From: Candidatus Levyibacteriota bacterium
GTDB taxonomy: Bacteria > Patescibacteriota > Microgenomatia > Levybacterales > UBA12049
Direction of reading: 5' to 3'
NCBI GenBank assembly: GCA_027459745.1
Contig: DAIDHL010000010.1
Span: forward strand, 1 to 49,821
DNA length: 49,821 nucleotides
Position 1 is the first letter of the stretch, and every line of letters starts with the position of its first letter. Below the pieces are notes generated by a model. That model saw only the letters and a list, made by a program, of their open reading frames with translations, searched no databases and had not been told where the DNA came from. This document shows positions 1 through 10,900 of this stretch, one piece after another. A program made the translations under genes and the position numbers.

Positions 1-36
1 ATATATAAGATGAAGTAATTATATAATTTGTTCATT

Positions 37-996
37 ATGTCTTCCAAAACATCATCCAAAATCACCATCAGGGAAATTCAGAAAAAAGACTTCCCAATTA
101 CAGATACTGTGTTTCGTCTTGCTTTCGGAACTTTCTTAAGAATTCCTGAACCAAACACGTTTTATGGAGATGCAGCAATGGTTGCATCACGATCGCTGGC
201 AAATCCAAATTCAGTCTATGTCGCAGAAGATAATGGAAAAGTCATAGGCTCTAGTTTTATCACCCGTTGGGGAAGTGTTGCATTTATTGGGCCACTTACT
301 GTTCACCCTAAATATTGGAATAAAGGAGTTGGAAAACTACTCCTGGAAAAAACCATGCAACTTTTAAACAGTTGGGATGTCAGCCTTGTGGGGCTTTTTA
401 CCTTTCCTCATAGTGAAAAACACATGTATTTATATGGAAAATATGGATTTTCTAAACAAAAACTTACCCCCTTATTGTCTAAAGACGTGAGAGAAGTTAA
501 AAAAGAAATAAATTCTACTATCTTTTCCAACGCTTCACTAAAGGAGCAAAACAATATTTTAAAAAAATGCTTTGCGTTAACAGATAATATTTACTCAGGA
601 TTCGATCTAAAACATGAAATTACGGAGACCACAAAACAAAAACTTGGTGAAACTCTTTTGCTTTGGGAGAAAGAAGAATTAATTGGATTTGCTATCTGCC
701 AATTTGGGAAGGGTACAGAAGGAGGAAGTAATATGTTGTATATAAAATGTGGTGTTATAAAACCAAGTAAGAATGCTGGGAACAATTTTGAATTACTTCT
801 CGATATGACAGAAGATTTCTCTCAAAAGAATAAACTGACAACTATATCATTGGGAATAAATAAAGCAAATACTGACGAATTAGAAAGGACATTGCGGAAG
901 GGATTTCATGTAAATTTTGAAGGAGTTATTATGCATCTGAATAATAACCCAGGCTTAAGAAATAGTAAAAACTATATAATTGATGATTGGAGATAG
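37..996 (+). CDS. GNAT-family N-acetyltransferase
   Basis: GNAT core 'VAFIGPLTVHPKYWNKGVGKLLLEKTMQLL'. ATG at 37 preferred over the TTG at 28 because TATAAT at 22-27 abuts the TTG. Confidence 0.8.
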   Translation: MSSKTSSKITIREIQKKDFPITDTVFRLAFGTFLRIPEPNTFYGDAAMVASRSLANPNSVYVAEDNGKVIGSSFITRWGSVAFIGPLTVHPKYWNKGVGKLLLEKTMQLLNSWDVSLVGLFTFPHSEKHMYLYGKYGFSKQKLTPLLSKDVREVKKEINSTIFSNASLKEQNNILKKCFALTDNIYSGFDLKHEITETTKQKLGETLLLWEKEELIGFAICQFGKGTEGGSNMLYIKCGVIKPSKNAGNNFELLLDMTEDFSQKNKLTTISLGINKANTDELERTLRKGFHVNFEGVIMHLNNNPGLRNSKNYIIDDWR

Positions 997-1005
997 TAAA
1001 TCAAA

Positions 1006-1051
1006 TTCTCTAACTTTTTCTCGTACAACCTTCGTTGTCAAAGTTAGAGAA
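1006..1051. terminator. Bidirectional hairpin terminator between convergent genes
   Basis: 12-bp perfect inverted repeat TTCTCTAACTTT (1006-1017) / AAAGTTAGAGAA (1040-1051), with inner ACAAC..GTTGT stem, between genes ending at 996 (+) and 1056 (-). Confidence 0.75.
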
Positions 1052-1055
1052 AAAA

Positions 1056-1442
1056 TCAAACTTCTACTAACTCAATTGGGATGCCATTGGGATCACTGAT
1101 AAATGCAATTCTTTTTACGGTTACACCTTTTTTTACTGGCCAAATAACTTTTGCTCCTGCTTTTTGAGCGTTGTCCATCACCTCATCGATATTTTCAACA
1201 ACAAAGGCAATATGTTTTATACCGTTTTGACTAAAGTCCATTAAGTCTTCATGTAAGGGTTTTGGGGACACATGTTCAAACAACTCAATGACTGTACCTT
1301 TTTCATCTTCCAGCATGATAAATTTCACGCCGATTTCCGGCCGCTCCCCTGCAACCTTAAATTTCATGCCAAAAATCTTTTCATAAAAGGATTGTGATTG
1401 TGGAATGCTCTGAACAGAAAGAGCTGTATGCATAAATCTCAT
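1056..1442 (-). CDS. VOC/glyoxalase-family protein
   Basis: 'MRFMHTALSVQSIPQSQSFYEKIFGMKF...FISDPNGIPIELVEV', typical VOC fold pattern. Confidence 0.8.
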   Translation of the reverse strand: MRFMHTALSVQSIPQSQSFYEKIFGMKFKVAGERPEIGVKFIMLEDEKGTVIELFEHVSPKPLHEDLMDFSQNGIKHIAFVVENIDEVMDNAQKAGAKVIWPVKKGVTVKRIAFISDPNGIPIELVEV

Positions 1443-1549
1443 AAAAAGTATTATAACAATAGTCCGAATCCCGTGTCTATTTATAGAATTTTACCTGACT
1501 ATACATATAATTTGCTATAATTTTGCATATCGAACTTCGATAAAACTTT

Positions 1550-2188
1550 ATGTCGACAGAAAATCCACTTCGTAGAGTAGTAGTAACTTCAGACATAGGA
1601 CAAACAGTTCTCGACGGAGGCATGCATTATTTCCGTGACTATGCACAGGAGTATAACCTCTCGATACGAGATATAACCAGAAATCTACAACATCTCACCA
1701 ACGTCTACTCTCGCTTCGTTCCCTTCCCTGGTGCACAAAGAGGTATACAAGATATCAGCCAGACCTTCGATGGTTTCGCTGGCTGGTATACGGTCCGACC
1801 CGAAGTCTTAGGTGCAGACAAACAATTAGCCCATAATGGCTTTATCTCTCCCGACGCCGTTCGAGTCTCGAAAGACTCTACAAAAAAGCTTCAACAGATC
1901 ACACAAGAACTCATCATACCAGGAGAACGAAGCGGCTCTCCCACCGCAGTTATCTTATTTGATGACAATCAGGAAAAAATTATTCGCGCCGGACAAGCAC
2001 TTTTGCGAGCTGAGTCTGATCAGGCAAGTCTTAAACAACATATACTAGGAAGACTTACATTAGTAGCCTATGGTTCAGATCAAGCACTACGAACAGATAC
2101 CGGTATTTCCACACTCGCTCTGCCGTCTTGGGATGAACCACATGTCAGCCACCTCAAGCGATCTCTTTCTTATCTCTATCAGAGTTAA
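1550..2188 (+). CDS. Hypothetical protein, possibly HAD-like
   Basis: ORF with upstream TATAAT; 'VVVTSDIGQTVLDGG' and 'AVILFDDNQEKI' loosely resemble HAD motifs. Confidence 0.5.
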   Translation: MSTENPLRRVVVTSDIGQTVLDGGMHYFRDYAQEYNLSIRDITRNLQHLTNVYSRFVPFPGAQRGIQDISQTFDGFAGWYTVRPEVLGADKQLAHNGFISPDAVRVSKDSTKKLQQITQELIIPGERSGSPTAVILFDDNQEKIIRAGQALLRAESDQASLKQHILGRLTLVAYGSDQALRTDTGISTLALPSWDEPHVSHLKRSLSYLYQS

Positions 2189-2364
2189 TTGAAAATATTT
2201 CTTAGAGAATGCATAGCTTATTCCGATGATATCACTCCCCTCCGTCATATTGTCATTCCGACTCGATCGGGAATCTATACATATTACTATTCCCGCTAGC
2301 ACATTTGCTCAATTTACCTGAACGTCCCAAACAAACGAATGCACCGATGTTAGCCCGCCTTGGC

Positions 2365-2400
2365 ACCCGGGTGTTGGAAGCTAGTCAACCCCGGAGGTTG
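2365..2400. repeat. 36-bp intergenic repeat, copy 1
   Basis: ACCCGGGTGTTGGAAGCTAGTCAACCCCGGAGGTTG, identical to 3282-3317. Confidence 0.9.
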
Positions 2401-2486
2401 AAATTTTCACCTAGAAGTAAGAGCTCAAGTAAATAGCTAGCACATCCTCAATGACCTTACCCGGGTGTTAGATTTCAGCGAATATT

Positions 2487-2521
2487 CCCTCTCCTTTTAG
2501 GAGAGGGCTAGGGTGAGGGGG
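2487..2521. repeat. Small REP-like hairpin element
   Basis: CCCTCTCCTTTTAGGAGAGGGCTAGGGTGAGGGGG: hairpin plus GGTGAGGG tail. Confidence 0.6.
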
Positions 2522-2572
2522 AAAAAAATGGATTAAAGAAAAGGTGTGAAACTAATCCACCTTCCAGGTGAC

Positions 2573-3073
2573 CTAAACTTGACTAAACAACTCCTTCACT
2601 TTTTTCTCGAAACTTAAATCAAATAAGCTAGATATATTTTCTATTTGCCAATCTTTGGCCAACTTGGCCACCGTTTCTAGAGAATATTTTTTAATTTGAT
2701 ATGGCACATGGATTTCTAAGTTGGGTGAATTAACTATACTCACGTCTTCAGCTAAAAAAAGATATTCTGCTATATTCTGTGGATACTCCCCTATATCGAA
2801 AGGTTGTCCTTTGGCCAATAATTTAACCTTGTCTGCCTGCAAACCAGCCAGTTCCATTAATTTATTGGCTTCCGCTTCCACATCTGCTGTGGTCGAGATA
2901 TATAATTCTATCAGTCTATAACTTATTTTCTCATTAGGTAATGATAATTCGATCATGATCAGCTCCCGATCAGAAGTCAGAGGTAAAATTTGTACTATAT
3001 CCGGCCCCGGCCCGCGTTTAAAATGTTTGGTATGAGGCAAAGGCCTCTCTATCCCCCCCACATTATCAGTCAT
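2573..3073 (-). CDS. Hypothetical protein
   Basis: 166-aa ORF with TATAAT upstream (3083-3088); no family recognised. Confidence 0.55.
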   Translation of the reverse strand: MTDNVGGIERPLPHTKHFKRGPGPDIVQILPLTSDRELIMIELSLPNEKISYRLIELYISTTADVEAEANKLMELAGLQADKVKLLAKGQPFDIGEYPQNIAEYLFLAEDVSIVNSPNLEIHVPYQIKKYSLETVAKLAKDWQIENISSLFDLSFEKKVKELFSQV

Positions 3074-3281
3074 ATGTCTAAAATTATACTCTTAGATAAA
3101 TCAGAAATCTAATAAGAATGTCATTCCAGATTTAATCTGGAATCCAGAGCTTTGATTCTGGCAAAGTCCAGAATCCAGTAATTGCTTTGCCATTCCGTAG
3201 CTTTATTTATCAGACATAACTTTAGTGACAGCTGAGCGAAGGAGACTCCAGAATCTAACCAAACCCCACTCATGTAACCTT

Positions 3282-3317
3282 ACCCGGGTGTTGGAAGCTA
3301 GTCAACCCCGGAGGTTG
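3282..3317. repeat. 36-bp intergenic repeat, copy 2
   Basis: Identical to 2365-2400. Confidence 0.9.
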
Positions 3318-3418
3318 CCAGGGCTCAAATCTAATTACTGCTCAATCTGTCATTCTGGGGAACGTAGTGACTCCAGAATCTAACGAAATACATCTCATTT
3401 TAACCTTGCGCTAAAGTT

Positions 3419-4375
3419 CTATAATTCTTTTATATCTTTATGCAAATACTTATAAGAATCTTTCGCTAATTCAATAGCCTCAGGAATTTGAGATTCATCT
3501 GTTATATAAACAAAACAGTTTCCAGTCGTCCAATGCCCCTTCTTACTAACGTCTTCAAGTTTTAAATTCGATCTTTGCATATCAATGGGAAATCTATAAT
3601 ACACTTTTAGTCCATTTTGTTGTGGAACTATTTCCACGTAATTCCTCCCATGTTTGGACATATATGCAATATATAATTTCGTAAATTTGATCTTCGTTTC
3701 ATAACCTATACTTTTCATTTGTCTATCAAATTCATCAAAAAGTTCTCTAGAGTCTGTCCAGCTTTGTTTGATTAAATCATCAATTGTATATACTTTCACT
3801 TCTTTAGAAACAATTTGGATAGTTTTATCTTTGGAGAGTTTGCCGATCGATTCAGTTGTACGATATGGCTTGATAGGATCATATTCGATGAGATCATTGG
3901 TATACATTCTGACTTCATATAAATAAATTGGCAGGTCTTTGAAATTGATGGCATTACGCTGGTAATTGGTAAATTCCGGCGAGACGAAAATAACCCTAGA
4001 CTGTTCCCAATCGATATCATTTTTGCCAAAACTTTTATGTAGTCTTTCATTTAATTCCAAAATAAAATCAGCTTTGTGATTGAGCATGGCCGAAAGGTAT
4101 GCAAATCCCTGATCAATGACACTGAAGCTTTTATCTTTTTTGTATTCGATGATTACGAATGATTTTTGCGTTTCATCAAAAGCCAGTGTGTCGATATAAA
4201 AGTCTTGTTCTTGGGCTCGTACAGAAAATTCTTTATTGGTGGCTCCACTGATAAAGGTCAGTCCAAACACTGTTTGTAAATTTTTTTCTGTCAATTTCTG
4301 AATTTGCTGTTCCAAGTCTATTTTCTTTTCTGAGACTGGTTTTAAGGTGGAATTGGAGAGTGAATAAATCGCCAT
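3419..4375 (-). CDS. DUF5655-like protein with nuclease-like N-terminus
   Basis: N-terminal 'FYIDTLAFDETQKSFVIIEYKKDKSFSVIDQGFAYLSAML' resembles a PD-(D/E)xK core (D..ExK); C-terminal region resembles DUF5655. Confidence 0.65.
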   Translation of the reverse strand: MAIYSLSNSTLKPVSEKKIDLEQQIQKLTEKNLQTVFGLTFISGATNKEFSVRAQEQDFYIDTLAFDETQKSFVIIEYKKDKSFSVIDQGFAYLSAMLNHKADFILELNERLHKSFGKNDIDWEQSRVIFVSPEFTNYQRNAINFKDLPIYLYEVRMYTNDLIEYDPIKPYRTTESIGKLSKDKTIQIVSKEVKVYTIDDLIKQSWTDSRELFDEFDRQMKSIGYETKIKFTKLYIAYMSKHGRNYVEIVPQQNGLKVYYRFPIDMQRSNLKLEDVSKKGHWTTGNCFVYITDESQIPEAIELAKDSYKYLHKDIKEL

Positions 4376-4431
4376 ATGGATTATTTTGTGTTTAGCCGCA
4401 TTATACTCTTGGATAAAAAAGAAATCTAATC

Positions 4432-5001
4432 TTATATTTTAATATACAACGTTATAGATTTGTACATACTTATAAATAACAATGAGAAAATTATAAAAAT
4501 AGCTAACCAAAATAAATCAAACCAAATATTTATCAACAAACTCGGTAGATATAAAATAAAATATAGACTGAAAGACATACTAAGAATAAATGATAATAGA
4601 AAAGTCCCACCCCATTTACTAAAAAATGATTTCATATTATATAACCTGACTATTTTTAGATAATAATCATTATATTGTATTACAGTTTTGCTTAACAAAC
4701 CTTCATCGATATGAAGTGATATAATTTCCTGAGGATAAAAGTTCGGTGAGCGTAGAAATGTAAGTATAAGACATAGCTGAGAGACAATTAAGAATGGGAA
4801 AACTCCTATTAACAAAAACCCTACTACTCTAATATCACTGTTTTTTGTTAATAAAATACTAACCGCACTGATTAAAACACCAACAAAAGATAACCCACCA
4901 AGAGATAGTGCCCTGCTTTCTAAGGATTTAACTCTGTCTTCCATCTCCTTTAAGTAAACCTTAGCATTATTAAATTCATCCTGTACTGTTGGTTTTATCA
5001 T
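4432..5001 (-). CDS. Membrane protein, unknown function
   Basis: 189 aa with several hydrophobic segments; downstream of hsdS on the same strand. Confidence 0.55.
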   Translation of the reverse strand: MIKPTVQDEFNNAKVYLKEMEDRVKSLESRALSLGGLSFVGVLISAVSILLTKNSDIRVVGFLLIGVFPFLIVSQLCLILTFLRSPNFYPQEIISLHIDEGLLSKTVIQYNDYYLKIVRLYNMKSFFSKWGGTFLLSFILSMSFSLYFILYLPSLLINIWFDLFWLAIFIIFSLLFISMYKSITLYIKI

Positions 5002-5151
5002 ATCGTTAGTGATAATTATTTTAACTAGATTACATTTTTCTTAAACAAAGAACTTACCTTTATATTAATCGTCGTTTAATATAATATACAAAGGAATTTT
5101 TTTGTCCATTCTCAACACATACTTTAGTTTTACCTTCTATTTTATGTGTAT

Positions 5152-6369
5152 TCAATTTACTTTTACCTGTCCGTTCATAAGCATAGGTAAAAGCCAATCT
5201 CTTAATTCTGATAATTGATAGTTCTGTTTTAAGTTAGAATTGTGTTTTTCAAACATAGGTGATATAAGTTTGTTAAATTCGTCAATTAACTTTATTTTTG
5301 GCAAAACCAATGGCATTCTATTTAATGTTTCTTGATTTACATTTTGCATAATAGTACCAGTAGACTTTGATGTAGTCGAACGTTCTAAGTCCTTCAAGCA
5401 AAAAAATAGGTAAATTTTGTATTTCAGGTCAATAACTTGGTAACGAATAATAAAGCCGCAGTAGATAGTGTTCTGAGCATACTCATACATAATACGAGTT
5501 GCACCGGGGATCCCGCTACGCGCAATAATAATATCCTTATCAGTTACTAAATAATTCTTCACATCTGAATATGGAAGGACAATCGTATCGAGTTCATATT
5601 GAGAAACAAACCAAGTGGAACTACTAATATTTCTTACATTAATTATTTTTGCTTCTACATCACCTTTTATGGATGGATCATAATTAATACCATTTTTAAA
5701 TTTTCCCAATTTTTCTAACCTAATCGTTGCCCATTCGTCTGGTATTTCTCTTTTTAGTTCTTCACTCCATACCATTTTTCCACCACTGGTTTTATACGGT
5801 TTCCCCTCACTGTTTGGAAAATCAAATTGTACGAACCAATAATTAAACAAAGTTTTTGCTATCGCTTCTAATTCAGCATTAATTTTATTGTTAAGTTCTA
5901 TTTTCGCATCAAGAGAAGAAAGAATTGAAGAAATTCTTTTTTGAGTGCTTAAGTCGTAGTTGGGGATAATATAGTTCAAAATTTGTTCTTTATCACCTCT
6001 GGGCATCTTAGATCCTTTTGACCCCTTCATCATATGGATAAAAAAATCATCTCTGAACATGTTGTAATAAATAAACTTTGAATCGAAGCTTTCATTAACC
6101 TGAAAGTTCAGAACATCTGCGGAACAGCCTCCACTTCTATCTGCATACCAAATTTTTTTGAGATAAGGTCTTATATTTGCCACTAGAATATGACCGTGAT
6201 TAAATGTTGATATGTTTGTTCCATTTGGTGGAAGATTTGTTGCATTAACTATACCTTTTTTATTTTGCAAAATATTATCTGTTGTAATATAGTTACTAAT
6301 GGTAAAGTTAGAGAGTGGGGCTCTATTTTTTGAATAGATAACTGCTTTTTTGAGTTGAATATTATTCAT
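5152..6369 (-). CDS. hsdS: Type I restriction-modification specificity subunit HsdS
   Basis: Two target-recognition-like halves, 'ISSILSSLDAKIELNNKINAELEAIAKTLFNYWFVQFDFP' conserved helix, C-terminal 'LRDWLLPMLMNGQVKV'. Confidence 0.92.
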   Translation of the reverse strand: MNNIQLKKAVIYSKNRAPLSNFTISNYITTDNILQNKKGIVNATNLPPNGTNISTFNHGHILVANIRPYLKKIWYADRSGGCSADVLNFQVNESFDSKFIYYNMFRDDFFIHMMKGSKGSKMPRGDKEQILNYIIPNYDLSTQKRISSILSSLDAKIELNNKINAELEAIAKTLFNYWFVQFDFPNSEGKPYKTSGGKMVWSEELKREIPDEWATIRLEKLGKFKNGINYDPSIKGDVEAKIINVRNISSSTWFVSQYELDTIVLPYSDVKNYLVTDKDIIIARSGIPGATRIMYEYAQNTIYCGFIIRYQVIDLKYKIYLFFCLKDLERSTTSKSTGTIMQNVNQETLNRMPLVLPKIKLIDEFNKLISPMFEKHNSNLKQNYQLSELRDWLLPMLMNGQVKVN

Positions 6370-7981
6370 TATAGTTAAGGGTGTTCAGTTGTTTTTGGAT
6401 TTCATCTTCTAGTTTTTTTGATTCTTCAAAGTAGTCTTTGAGCCTTTTTTTAGAAAAAGCCATTTTTTCTTGAAATTCTTGGAAAGTTATATCAACGCAT
6501 TCAATCTTTACTTCAAAATACTGCCCAGCATTAAAACTATAGTTATTTTTTTTAATCTCATCAAAATTTGCAAATATAGAAAAATCTTCTATTGACTTAC
6601 CGGCACTAAAGGCATCGATAATCTTTTGCTCCTCTTCGGGGCTAAGAACTGTTTTTTGGTTTTTACCATCTTTTACCTTGGTGCCAAGTCTAGATGCGTC
6701 AATTAGTACTACACTATCGGTATTTTTTTTGTCTATAAACATAACTGAGACATTTGTACCAGTAGTGGCAAATATATTTGGTGGCATGGATACTACACCT
6801 TTAAGCCATCTTTTCTCGATCAGTTTTTCTCTGATTTTTTTCTCGATACCATTTTTTGCAGTTAAAAAACCAGTCGGTACTACTACGGCTGCACGGCCAT
6901 TATCAGACAGGCTAAATATAATGTGCTGGAGGAACAACAGATAGATTGCCATATTATCCTTATCTTTATTAGGAATATTGGGAATACCCGCAAAAAAACG
7001 GTCATTAATGTTTGGTAGATTTACAATCTTTTCATGATCATCAGAAAAATCAATCTTGAATGGTGGGTTACTAACAACAAAATCAAACTTTTTAGTTATG
7101 TGTTTCGGTTCGGTGATAGTGTTCCCCTGAATAATGTGATCGATAGAATGACTGAGGTTATTCAAAATCAAATTAAGTCGCAATAGATTTGAAGATTTTT
7201 GAGAGATATCTTCAGAGTATATAGTACATCTATCCGGACTAATTTTGTGCGCAAGATTCATTAGAAGAGTGCCAGATCCTGCTGCTGGATCGTATACGGT
7301 CACATTGGATGGCCTACTGTCACCAACAAGAATTTCTGCCATAATCTTGGCTATTGAGTGTGGAGTGTAATACTCTGCATATTTACCACCGCCATCTTTG
7401 TTGTAATCTTTGATCATATATTCGAAGAGTGTCGAGAAAAAATCGAAACCTGCTGAAAAGAGTGCGTTGAAGTCAAATTTACTGTTGGCTAGTTTGTTGA
7501 CAAGTAAGCGAGCTGTTACGTCGTGTTTTGATTTGTCGTTTACTGCATCTTGAATAAGTTCTTCTTCAAAAAGGCGTATTTCAGTATCACCAGCTGTATG
7601 GACTGAAAAAATATCAGAATTATAAACAGCAATATCATTGAGTGTATCGTCAAATAATTTGGCAAAACCTTCGTCGTTTTGATGCTGGAAGAGATCCTCA
7701 AGCAAATGCTCTGGTTTAAGATGAGCTGACTTAGTACCAATCTTGATAATAAGGAGATCGTATTCCTTATCGCTAAGCTTTTTCAAATCTTCGTATGATC
7801 TAAGACTTGGATCTATCATACCCACTTCAAATAAAAACTTATCATTAAGAAATTTATAAAGGAAACTTTGAGTAACGATTTTATATTCATTTGCATCTCC
7901 CCCCAAACCAGCGCTGGAACAAATACCCTTAATGTCATCAATGAGTTTCTTGGCTTTGTTTGAAAATGCAGTTATATCCAT
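6362..7981 (-). CDS. hsdM: Type I restriction-modification methyltransferase HsdM
   Basis: 'YAEYYTPHSIAKIMAEIL', 'VYDPAAGSGTLL' and catalytic 'NPPF'; 8-nt overlap with hsdS. Confidence 0.95.
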   Translation of the reverse strand: MDITAFSNKAKKLIDDIKGICSSAGLGGDANEYKIVTQSFLYKFLNDKFLFEVGMIDPSLRSYEDLKKLSDKEYDLLIIKIGTKSAHLKPEHLLEDLFQHQNDEGFAKLFDDTLNDIAVYNSDIFSVHTAGDTEIRLFEEELIQDAVNDKSKHDVTARLLVNKLANSKFDFNALFSAGFDFFSTLFEYMIKDYNKDGGGKYAEYYTPHSIAKIMAEILVGDSRPSNVTVYDPAAGSGTLLMNLAHKISPDRCTIYSEDISQKSSNLLRLNLILNNLSHSIDHIIQGNTITEPKHITKKFDFVVSNPPFKIDFSDDHEKIVNLPNINDRFFAGIPNIPNKDKDNMAIYLLFLQHIIFSLSDNGRAAVVVPTGFLTAKNGIEKKIREKLIEKRWLKGVVSMPPNIFATTGTNVSVMFIDKKNTDSVVLIDASRLGTKVKDGKNQKTVLSPEEEQKIIDAFSAGKSIEDFSIFANFDEIKKNNYSFNAGQYFEVKIECVDITFQEFQEKMAFSKKRLKDYFEESKKLEDEIQKQLNTLNYNE

Positions 7982-7984
7982 AAG

Positions 7985-10900
7985 TTATTCTCCTTGATAT
8001 TCGTTCAAATATTCATCAGCCGTGAGAGCAATGAGACTCTTGATAATTCCAGCATCAACTTCATATTTCCCTGTTTGGAAACTTTCTAAGATATCTTCAC
8101 CCGTGGCTTGCCGGAAGTAACCAGAGTTAGCAAGTAAGTGTTGATTTTGTCCTAGTCGAGAGTCGATTCTCATCTTAGCATCGTTAAGGAGATTATATAG
8201 TGGCATATTGTCGCTTACTTTGCCAGATGACTGGATATTTTTGTAAATGACTGCGAGTTTTCGATCCCCCCCAAACTTTGCCATTAACATTGTGTTCTTA
8301 CGATTCAATTCTCGAATTTGATCAAATATCCGCAAGAGTTGCTCTGATTCAAATTTCATGGTATCTATGCTTTCTGAGTTTGGATCAATATTATGCTTAT
8401 GTAATAAATTAACAAATTCCTCATATAGAAGTATCCATTCACGATCTTTTTTATTTATATTTTTATCAAGCTCTGAACGCACTTTGCTTGCAAAGCTGTG
8501 GAGATCTTCTGAAAGTAATTTTAATTCTTCTTCACCAGTTTTAGTAAAAGTAAACACAACATCTTCTATCGCTGTGTTGAGAAGCTCTTGCGGATTTACG
8601 TCGTTCATAGCGTCTTTCAGATTAAGAAGTTTTAATCGGTCACTGACCATAGCTAATAATTTCGCCAGGAGCTTGAAATCGAGTTTTTCTAGAATCTCCG
8701 TATATCCAAGCAGACGGACGATATTGTAGATATCACGAGCTGATTCGAGTGCGTTTTTGAGTTTTTGAATTTGATGACGGTCATTAATAGCAGAAATTTG
8801 TCTACTAAATGTTTCAAGATTTTCCGTTGTAAAATCGGCAATCGCATTTTGCACTTCTGCAATTTTTTGATCTATCTCAGTCTTGCTCATGAACAATGAA
8901 CCAAAAATGTTGTTTGGATCTTCGTCGTCGAGATTTTCACTATATTCTTCATTAAGTTCGTGGAAATAAGCCTGGTTGGTGACTTCAAATTCTTCAGAAA
9001 TATCAGCAAAATCTACAACATAGCCAAGTTTAAAATTTTTGTATGGTCTATTAACACGGGTTAAAGTTTGAAGTAGGTTATGAGCTCGAATTTTTCTTCC
9101 TAGATAGAGCTTTTTTAGTCTTGGTGCATCAAATCCAGTAAGTAACATAGAGTAGACAAATAAAAAGTCGATTTTCCCATCTTTAAAATCTTTAACTTTC
9201 GTTCTGCGAGTTTCTTTGTCGTCTTCATCGTGAAGTATGAGTGCACCTGTTAATTTATGAGTTTCGACTGTTTCATTAAATAAATGAAACATCTCTCGTG
9301 CCTGCTCAGAACTATCGCAAACGACCATCCCACCTATAGATCTGTCGCCAAAACGAATGCGAGAATTGATAAAGTCGTTGGTTATATATTGAAGCATGGG
9401 AGAAACAAACTTTGGATGAGCATATAAATCTTTTTTACTAATATTACCATTTTGTACTTTGATATCATTAATAACTCCGCGGACTTTTTCTTTATAACTT
9501 GTTTCAATTTCTTCACGGAGAAGCCTTAGTGTATATCCGTCACGGATGGAATCATTATAGTAGTATTTGTGAATATAATCACCAAAAATATTTCGAGTCG
9601 TTTTGCTGTCTTCTTTTTGTGACGAATCCTTGATATCCCCATACTCGTCGTGATCCTTATAGATTATAAGCGGTGTACCTGTAAGAGCTATTTTGATGGA
9701 GTCCTTGTCTGAATTGTATAGATTAGCTAGAAAAGAACCTCTAGGATCATAACTTCGATGGGCTTCGTCAATGAAAAAAACTTTCTGTACATTGATGTTG
9801 TATCCACTGTCTCGAAGTGTATAAGTATCCTCACGAAATTTATGAATATTAACAACTGTGATTCCTTCAGAGGTAGTGTTATAACCAAAGTCAGCAATTA
9901 AAGCTTCTTTACTATCGATCGAGTGTACCACCAATCCTCTTTTGCTAAATTCTTCTTTTGCTTGTGTAGCAAGATCAAGACGATCAGCTATAAAATAAAA
10001 TTTTGGCATAATTCCTTTTTTGCCAAAATAATCTCTAAGTGAATATACATTATAAAATGACAAAGCAGTCTTACCTGATCCTTGGGTATGCCAGATTACC
10101 CCTCTTTTGATTCCATCCTCAAGCTTTGCTTTAATTGCTTTTGTTGCGAAGAATTGTGGATATCGCATGATATGTTTTTGGACGGTAACTTTACCACTAT
10201 TTTCATCAATTTCATTAACATAACATAGGCCATATTTCAGTAAATCTCTCAGCCTATTTTTACTAAACAGTGATGAGAGAATTCTATTGGTTGGTGTATC
10301 GATGTCTTTATTCGATATAAACTCTGGTGAGTGTTTAATAACTCTGCAATTATTATCAGCAAGAATGAAGTCTTCTGTATTTTCGTCGATATCTTTAATG
10401 TCATCAATATATTCTGACTTTTTTTTCTCACGAAAATTATTAAATGTAGTGTTAGTATTTTTTGCGGTTGTTGCATAAAATGCACCGATCAATTTGTGTT
10501 TGTCAGTGTCGTCATACTCCATATTATTGGAAAATACGATAAGCTGCGTAACGTTGATAAATTTCCTAAACTTATCATTTTTAAAGCGTGTATGAATTCG
10601 ATCTCGCTCAGCTTTGATCCCTTCTTGGTTGTTGGGCTTCTTTACTTCAATAAAAGCCAGAGGAAGGCCGTTAATAAAAATAGTAAGATCAGGACGAAAT
10701 TCATCCTCACCATTTTTATTAGTCAGTTCAGTAGTGACATAAAATGAGTTATTGGTGAAGTTATCCCAGTTTATGAGTCTCAGGTTTCCCTCTCCCTTAC
10801 CAAGTAATCGATTGTAGAATGCTCTACCTAAATCATCGTAGTTTAATTCTTCTTGTATGTTTTGCAGCTCTTGATTTATAGAATCTTCTGTGGATCCAGG

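Noticed and set aside
2365-3317. 36-bp direct repeats as a CRISPR array
   Set aside because: Only two full copies ~0.9 kb apart with no regular spacers and no cas genes.
8358-8729. 123-aa plus-strand ORF
   Set aside because: Antisense to hsdR, which has clear motifs across this interval.
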